From an uncultured Methylophilaceae bacterium (GTDB lineage Bacteria; Pseudomonadota; Gammaproteobacteria; Burkholderiales; Methylophilaceae): 64,000 bases of DNA. A program made the translations under genes and the position numbers. Location of the stretch: NCBI GenBank assembly GCA_913009235.1, contig CAJVXS010000001.1:295960-359959 (forward strand). Reading direction: 5' to 3'. Position 1 is the stretch's first letter. Each line of letters opens with the position of its first letter. The notes below the pieces were generated by a model. That model ran no database searches and was not told the origin of the DNA. It worked only from the letters and a program-made list of their open reading frames with translations. Positions 59,689-64,000 of this stretch are shown one piece after another.

Positions 59689-60477
59689 GTGTTTAAAATT
59701 ATCTTTGCGCTTGCAGGTTACTACTTATTCCGCCTTCCCGGTGCGCTAATTGGATACTTCATTGGCGGCAGCATTGATCGTGCACGTAGCTATGGTGTCG
59801 GCGGGGTGAATCCTTTAGGTACAGGGCGGCGTAAAGAAGTATTTTTGGAGACTGTCTTTACCTTAATGGGCAAGCTCGCGAAGGCGGATGGTGTTATCAC
59901 CAAAGATGAAATTGACCATGTGGAACTATTCATCAAAAAAATGGGTATGACGGCTGAGCATAGAGAGCAGGCTGCTGCTCAGTTCAAACGTGGTTCGGCG
60001 GCGGGTTTTGAGATTGCTGGAACACTCAATACATTTATGGCCGCTTGTGGTCAAACGCTCAATCTCAAACAAATGGTCGTGGTCTATTTGATTGTGATGG
60101 CGGTTGCTGATGGGGTGCTAGACAAGGCTGAAGTTGTGTTGCTAGAACAGATTGCTTCACGTTTAGGTTATAGTAGTGTGCAGTTTCAGCAGTTATTAGA
60201 GATGGTGCTGAATCAATCTCACTTTAGCTCAGGAGCGGGCGGCGCAGGTCAAGCGACTTCAGCCACTACATTAGCCGATGCTTACAAAGCAATAGGCGTA
60301 ACGGAAAGCAATACCGACCAAGAAATTAAGCGTGCGTATCGCAAGCTAATGAGTCAATATCACCCTGACAAGCTCATGGGGCAAGGGTTGCCAGAAGACA
60401 TGGTTGCCGTCGCCACTGAAAAAGCAACAGAAATACAAGTGGCTTATGACTTAATTAAAGAACGCCGTGGTATTTAG
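59689..60477 (+). CDS. djlA: DjlA-like membrane-anchored J-domain co-chaperone
   Basis: About 262 residues from GTG 59689, chosen because GAAGGA lies 6 nt upstream; the longer frame from 59644 overlaps the acpS terminator. N-terminal membrane segment rich in Gly: IIFALAGYYLFRLPGALIGY. A TerB-like helical domain (about 45-170) follows, with LMGKLAKADGVITKDEIDHV. The J domain (about 195-262) carries the HPD motif in SQYHPDKLMGQ and starts DAYKAIGVTESNTDQEI. It is expected to recruit DnaK to the membrane. The Gly-rich anchor, TerB and J order matches DjlA. Confidence 0.9.
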   Translation: MFKIIFALAGYYLFRLPGALIGYFIGGSIDRARSYGVGGVNPLGTGRRKEVFLETVFTLMGKLAKADGVITKDEIDHVELFIKKMGMTAEHREQAAAQFKRGSAAGFEIAGTLNTFMAACGQTLNLKQMVVVYLIVMAVADGVLDKAEVVLLEQIASRLGYSSVQFQQLLEMVLNQSHFSSGAGGAGQATSATTLADAYKAIGVTESNTDQEIKRAYRKLMSQYHPDKLMGQGLPEDMVAVATEKATEIQVAYDLIKERRGI

Positions 60478-60545
60478 TTGAATTCCACATTCACATTAAC
60501 GGGTGGTATTCAACGGCCCTCCTCGAATTTTGTTATATTTCGCAC

Positions 60546-61358
60546 ATGAATGAAAATCTAGATTTTGAACGTCGCTTTAGTGGTGTTCGTCGTTTGTATG
60601 GCGAAGCTGGTTTGGCGAAGTTTCAATCATCGCATGTAGTGGTGATTGGCATTGGTGGTGTTGGCTCTTGGGCTGTTGAGGCCTTAGCACGAAATGCTGT
60701 AGGAATAATTACCCTGATAGATTTAGACAGTATTGCCGAGTCTAATGTGAATCGCCAAATTCACGCAGTAGATGCTAATCTTGGAAAAGCTAAAGTAACG
60801 GCCATGCAAGAACGTATAGAAGCAATTAATCCTGGTTGTATAGTGCATGAAATCGAAGACTTTTTGACGACCGACAATATTAACGACATATTCAATTTTG
60901 ATTGTGATGTGATGTTGGACTGCACTGATTCCACTTATGCCAAAATGGGTTTGGCCTGCTACTGCAGAACGAAAAAAATACCTTTAATGATGTCTGGTAG
61001 CGGAGGTGGGCGATTAGATCCGACACGGATTAAGGTGGCGGATTTGTCAGCGGCTTTCGGTGATATGCTATTGTCAAAAGTGCGTAAGCAATTACGCCAA
61101 TCTCACAACTTTCCCAAAGCGCCTGACATGGGTAAGCGCCCACTTAAGAAGCCGAAAAAGTTTGACGTGCAATGTGTTTATTCTGATGAGCTTGTGACGA
61201 CGCCAGAAGCCGCTTGCGATACGAGTGCTGATGCTGGCTCTAGTATTAGCGGAATAAACTGTGCTGGATTTGGTTCTAGTGTTACCGTAACTGCCCCGAT
61301 GGGGTTTGCGATAGCGCAGTTGGCGCTGAATAGTTTGATTGATACTATTGCTGGCTGA
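60546..61358 (+). CDS. tcdA: tRNA threonylcarbamoyladenosine dehydratase TcdA
   Basis: 270 residues, a ThiF/E1-like adenylating enzyme. It cyclises t6A37 to ct6A in tRNAs. The nucleotide-binding motif is VIGIGGVGSWAVEALARNA near residue 32, then LIDLDSIAESNVNRQIHA and the DCTDSTYAKMGLACYC segment. It is co-oriented with but separate from djlA (68 bp gap). A TATATT lies only 6 nt before the ATG with no ribosome site visible, so a leaderless mRNA is conceivable. Its last 14 bp overlap a convergent small gene. Confidence 0.94.
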   Translation: MNENLDFERRFSGVRRLYGEAGLAKFQSSHVVVIGIGGVGSWAVEALARNAVGIITLIDLDSIAESNVNRQIHAVDANLGKAKVTAMQERIEAINPGCIVHEIEDFLTTDNINDIFNFDCDVMLDCTDSTYAKMGLACYCRTKKIPLMMSGSGGGRLDPTRIKVADLSAAFGDMLLSKVRKQLRQSHNFPKAPDMGKRPLKKPKKFDVQCVYSDELVTTPEAACDTSADAGSSISGINCAGFGSSVTVTAPMGFAIAQLALNSLIDTIAG

Positions 61359-61611
61359 TTTCAGACTCATATTCGGGGAAGTAACGGCTAATCACACTTA
61401 AATCAAAAGTCCGTAATATATTCGTGTTGGATTCTCTTGTGAGTAGAAATTCAAATGACTTCTCAATTAAGGCTGCCGTGGTGAGTTTGTCCTGGCAAAG
61501 GCGCTTAGCATAAGCAGCATCGATAGTGACATCATGTTCTGTTGTGCTATTGGAGGCGATTATAACTTTAAAGCGTTTCGCATTAATTTCTTTTACCGTA
61601 ATGGTTGCCAT
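61345..61611 (-). CDS. Conserved small protein of unknown function
   Basis: 88 residues, starting at ATG 61611 with GAGAG upstream. It reads as a compact alpha/beta protein: TITVKEINAKRFKVIIAS (beta-rich), AAYAKRLCQDKLTTAALIEK (helical), and a distinctive end, SFEFLLTRESNTNILRTFDL then VISRYFPEYESEI. I recall similar short proteins in other betaproteobacteria and gammaproteobacteria but know no function. It overlaps the tcdA 3' end by 14 bp, convergent, and its upstream region is shared with the divergent htpG promoter. Confidence 0.75.
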   Translation of the reverse strand: MATITVKEINAKRFKVIIASNSTTEHDVTIDAAYAKRLCQDKLTTAALIEKSFEFLLTRESNTNILRTFDLSVISRYFPEYESEISQQ

Positions 61612-61652
61612 AACTCTCTCAATTTAAAGTCTTATAATTTATTTACTGTACG

Positions 61653-61680
61653 CTTGAAATTTCAACTTTCAACCCAAGCT
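61653..61680 (+). promoter_or_regulatory. Candidate sigma32 heat-shock promoter of htpG
   Basis: CTTGAAA (61653-61659) is a perfect match to the sigma32 -35. About 13 bp later, CCCAAGCT (61673-61680) resembles the CCCCATNT -10. htpG starts at 61744, about 60 bp downstream. The gene is a known heat-shock gene in other proteobacteria. Confidence 0.55.
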
Positions 61681-61743
61681 GTAAGCAGAGCCTTATTGGG
61701 CAGGAATAGTTTACCGCATTAACCGTATGGAAAAGGAAAAAAG

Positions 61744-63645
61744 ATGGCTACGAAAAAATCAGAAAAGATGGAATTTAAAGCAGAGGTTAAACAGTTATTA
61801 CACCTCATGGTCCACTCGTTGTACTCGAACAAAGAAATCGTATTGCGTGAGTTGATTTCAAACGCATCAGATGCGGCAGACAAGTTACGCTTTGAAGCAT
61901 TGGCCGATGGTGGTTTGTATGGAGAAGATAGCGACTTAAACATCCGTGTGGCCTTTGATAAAGATGCACGTACGGTAACCATTTCTGATAACGGTATTGG
62001 TATGTCACGTGATGAAGTCGTGAACAATATTGGTACGATTGCTAAGTCAGGTACAAAAGATTTTATGACGGCCTTGTCTGGGGACCAAGTAAAAGATGCA
62101 AACTTGATTGGTCAGTTTGGTGTTGGTTTCTATTCAGCGTTTATTATTGCTGAAAAGGTCACATTGGCCACACGTCGCGCAGGTAGCAAAGAAGGCGTGC
62201 AATGGACATCAGCAGGCGAAGGTGACTTTACGTTAGATACGGTAGAAAAAGCAGGCCGTGGAACTGACGTTATCTTACATTTACGTAAAGGTGAAGATGA
62301 ATTCCTTAATGATTGGAAATTAAAATCCATCGTTCGTAAATACTCAGACCATATTACGCTACCAATTCTGATGAAAAAATCAGAATGGAAAGAGGGCGAA
62401 GAGGAGGGTGCTGGCGGCGAAATGGTTGTGACGGATGAAGATGAAGCTGTTAACCAAGCCTCTGCATTATGGGCGCGCGGTAAAAAAGATATTACCGAAG
62501 AAGAATACCAGGAGTTCTATAAGCATCTTGCACATGATATGGAGAATCCGCTTACCTATACGCATAACCGTGTAGAAGGTAGCCAAGAGTATATCTCGCT
62601 ATTATATGTGCCCTCTAAAGCGCCATATGATTTGTATGACCGTGATCGTAGCAATGGTATTAAGCTTTATGTGAAGCGTGTCTTTATTATGGAAGATGCT
62701 GAGAAGTTGATGCCACAATACTTGCGCTTTATCCGCGGTGTGATTGATAGTGCAGACTTGCCATTGAATATATCACGTGAAATTTTGCAAGATAGCCGTG
62801 ATGTCGATGCGATTAAAAAAGGCTCTGTGAATAAAGTCTTAGGTTTGTTAGATGATTTAGCTAAAAACAAGCCAGAAGAATATACAACATTCTGGACAGA
62901 GTTTGGCCGCGTGTTGAAAGAAGGTCCAGGCGAAGACGTGCCTAACAAGGATAAAATTGCTGGTTTATTAAGGTTTGCTTCTACACATAAGGATGATGAA
63001 ACGCAAAATGTGAGTTTTTCTGACTACATTCACCGCATGAAAGAAGACCAAGAAGCAATTTACTATATTACTGCTGATACATTCGCAGCTGCACAGCATT
63101 CACCACACCTGGAGATTTTCCGTAAAAAAGGCATCGAAGTATTATTGATGTCTGACAAAGTGGATGAGTGGATGCTAGGTGGCTTAAGCGAGTTTGATGG
63201 TAAGAAGCTACAGTCGATTGCTAAAGGCGACTTGGATTTAGGTAAGTTAGAAGACGAATCTGAAAAAGAAGCGCAAAAAAAGGTCGAAGAAGAGTCGAAA
63301 GATTTAATCGAGCGCATTCAAAAAACACTAGGTGAAGAAGTGAAAGAGGTTCGTGTAACGCATCGCTTAACAGACTCTCCAGCTTGCTTGGTCGTTGGTG
63401 ATAATGATGTGTCAGGCAATATGGTCCGTATACTAAAAGCGGCCGGACAAAATGCACCAGCATCTAAACCTGTGCTGGAAGTGAATCCAGACCATCGTTT
63501 AGTTGAAAAGCTAAAATCTGAAAAAGATGATACTAAGTTTGATGATTACACTCACGTATTATTTGACCAAGCATTGCTCGCAGAAGGCGGTCAGTTAGAT
63601 GACCCTGCCAGCTTTGTGCGTAGAGTTAACGCATTGCTTGTATAA
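61744..63645 (+). CDS. htpG: Hsp90-family chaperone HtpG
   Basis: 633 residues, usual length. The N-terminal GHKL ATPase includes [33 protein letters not shown], and [18 protein letters not shown]. The middle domain includes YIRFIRGV-type sequence ([20 protein letters not shown]), followed by the C-terminal dimerisation domain to ARVNALLV-like residues ([10 protein letters not shown]). A sigma32-like promoter lies upstream and a terminator downstream. It is the bacterial Hsp90 that works with DnaK on stressed proteins. Confidence 0.98.
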   Translation: MATKKSEKMEFKAEVKQLLHLMVHSLYSNKEIVLRELISNASDAADKLRFEALADGGLYGEDSDLNIRVAFDKDARTVTISDNGIGMSRDEVVNNIGTIAKSGTKDFMTALSGDQVKDANLIGQFGVGFYSAFIIAEKVTLATRRAGSKEGVQWTSAGEGDFTLDTVEKAGRGTDVILHLRKGEDEFLNDWKLKSIVRKYSDHITLPILMKKSEWKEGEEEGAGGEMVVTDEDEAVNQASALWARGKKDITEEEYQEFYKHLAHDMENPLTYTHNRVEGSQEYISLLYVPSKAPYDLYDRDRSNGIKLYVKRVFIMEDAEKLMPQYLRFIRGVIDSADLPLNISREILQDSRDVDAIKKGSVNKVLGLLDDLAKNKPEEYTTFWTEFGRVLKEGPGEDVPNKDKIAGLLRFASTHKDDETQNVSFSDYIHRMKEDQEAIYYITADTFAAAQHSPHLEIFRKKGIEVLLMSDKVDEWMLGGLSEFDGKKLQSIAKGDLDLGKLEDESEKEAQKKVEEESKDLIERIQKTLGEEVKEVRVTHRLTDSPACLVVGDNDVSGNMVRILKAAGQNAPASKPVLEVNPDHRLVEKLKSEKDDTKFDDYTHVLFDQALLAEGGQLDDPASFVRRVNALLV

Positions 63646-63660
63646 GTAGCTGCTATTTGC

Positions 63661-63697
63661 AAAGCCCTTAAGTCATTCATGGTTTGGGGCTTTTTTA
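63661..63697 (+). terminator. Intrinsic terminator after htpG
   Basis: AAAGCCC (63661-63667) pairs with GGGCTTT (63687-63693), followed by TTTTA; the loop is long (about 19 nt). It lies 16 bp after the htpG stop. Confidence 0.65.
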
Positions 63698-63744
63698 TAA
63701 CAAATATTTAGTTCGCTTTAGTTCAAATAAAAGCTAAGCATGCA

Positions 63745-63774
63745 TTGACAGGGGTGTGAAAAACTTGTTATAGT
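63745..63774 (+). promoter_or_regulatory. Sigma70 promoter of the initiator tRNA
   Basis: Perfect TTGACA (63745-63750), 18-bp spacer, TATAGT (63769-63774). The tRNA begins 33 bp after the -10. This is a strong stable-RNA-type promoter. Confidence 0.75.
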
Positions 63775-63807
63775 CTCACCTCTCGGCGTTACATATGTCG
63801 ACACGGA

Positions 63808-63884
63808 CGCGGGGTGGAGCAGTCTGGCAGCTCGTCGGGCTCATAACCCGAAGGTCACAGGTTCAAATCCTGTCCCCGCAACCA
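63808..63884 (+). tRNA. Initiator tRNA-fMet (anticodon CAT)
   Basis: 77 nt including an encoded CCA. The anticodon CAT lies at 63842-63844, within a GGG/CCC anticodon stem, which is the initiator hallmark. The acceptor begins with C1 and ends ...CCCCGCA, leaving position 1 unpaired with A72, the second initiator hallmark needed for formylation. The D-arm (GGAGCAGTCTGGCAGCTC) and T-arm (GGTTCAAATCC) are standard. Confidence 0.96.
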
Positions 63885-63966
63885 AGTTTATTGCTTGTCT
63901 TTTAGAAGGTAAGCCTGGTCTTATACAGCATTAAGGAATTACTTTTGAGATTGTCGAAATTAGTTC

Positions 63967-63994
63967 TTGACTGGCTTTGAAAGCCCTGTACAAT
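63967..63994 (+). promoter_or_regulatory. Strong promoter at the window end, gene beyond the edge
   Basis: TTGACT (63967-63972), 16-bp spacer, TACAAT (63989-63994), then a GCGC-rich discriminator running into the edge. A GC-rich discriminator after a strong promoter is typical of stringently controlled stable-RNA genes, so an rRNA or tRNA gene may start just outside. The target cannot be seen. Confidence 0.45.
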
Positions 63995-64000
63995 GCGCAC

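Noticed and set aside
1..64000. CRISPR arrays, prophage, transposases, toxin-antitoxin or secretion islands
   Set aside because: Looked for regular repeats, integrase or transposase motifs and paired small genes; none found.

Overview
The window looks like a piece of a betaproteobacterial chromosome. Gene content and order resemble Methylophilaceae (Methylotenera-like): carAB-greA, yhbY-rlmE-ftsH-folP-glmM, rpoE-rseABC-mucD-lepA-lepB-rnc-era-recO-pdxJ-acpS, and an isc operon with two cysteine desulfurases. The family assignment is inferred from gene order and moderately AT-rich composition, not from a search. Almost everything is core housekeeping. I see no CRISPR array, prophage, insertion sequence or secretion island.

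Layout. 1-5731 (minus) is hrcA-hemH followed by the ADP-heptose genes hldD-gmhA-hldE-waaF, the last cut by the window edge. 5829-8410 (plus) is nadK and recN. 8415-9599 (minus) holds a decayed gene, a LapA-domain membrane protein and fur, with fur divergent from bamE. 9699-16520 (plus) is bamE-dapB, then carAB behind a clear sigma70 promoter and a structured leader, then greA. A frameshifted DUF4149 gene and yhbY lead to rlmE, ftsH, folP and glmM (to 22284). 22410-27017 (minus) is pstSCAB-phoU behind a textbook Pho box. prfB follows with its programmed +1 frameshift, then a Clc channel remnant, lysS, a phosphate-type OprP-family porin with its own Pho box, and a SulP transporter paired with a beta carbonic anhydrase. 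34543-41097 (minus) is iscR-nifS2-iscS-iscU-iscA-hscB-hscA-fdx behind an IscR type-1 operator, followed by cysE and trmJ. suhB and mutS run plus; slyD and nadB run minus; 49123-60477 is the sigma-E operon and the lep-rnc-era-recO-pdxJ-acpS-djlA run. The window ends with tcdA, a small conserved gene, htpG and an initiator tRNA.

Three themes stand out. First, the Pho regulon: two near-perfect Pho boxes tie the PstSCAB-PhoU uptake system to a porin 3.5 kb away, and a fragment of a second pstS lies upstream of the first. Second, iron-sulfur assembly with an extra desulfurase between iscR and iscS, under an operator that overlaps its promoter. Third, a scatter of small gene remnants between intact core genes: a broken ORF beside recN, DUF4149, the pstS copy, the Clc end, and a DUF4845 stub that still couples to rnc. 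These suggest ongoing small-scale gene loss in an otherwise tidy genome. No convincing wholly new system was found; the best leads are the carAB leader, the remnants that keep translational coupling, and the short coupled reading frame after nadB.
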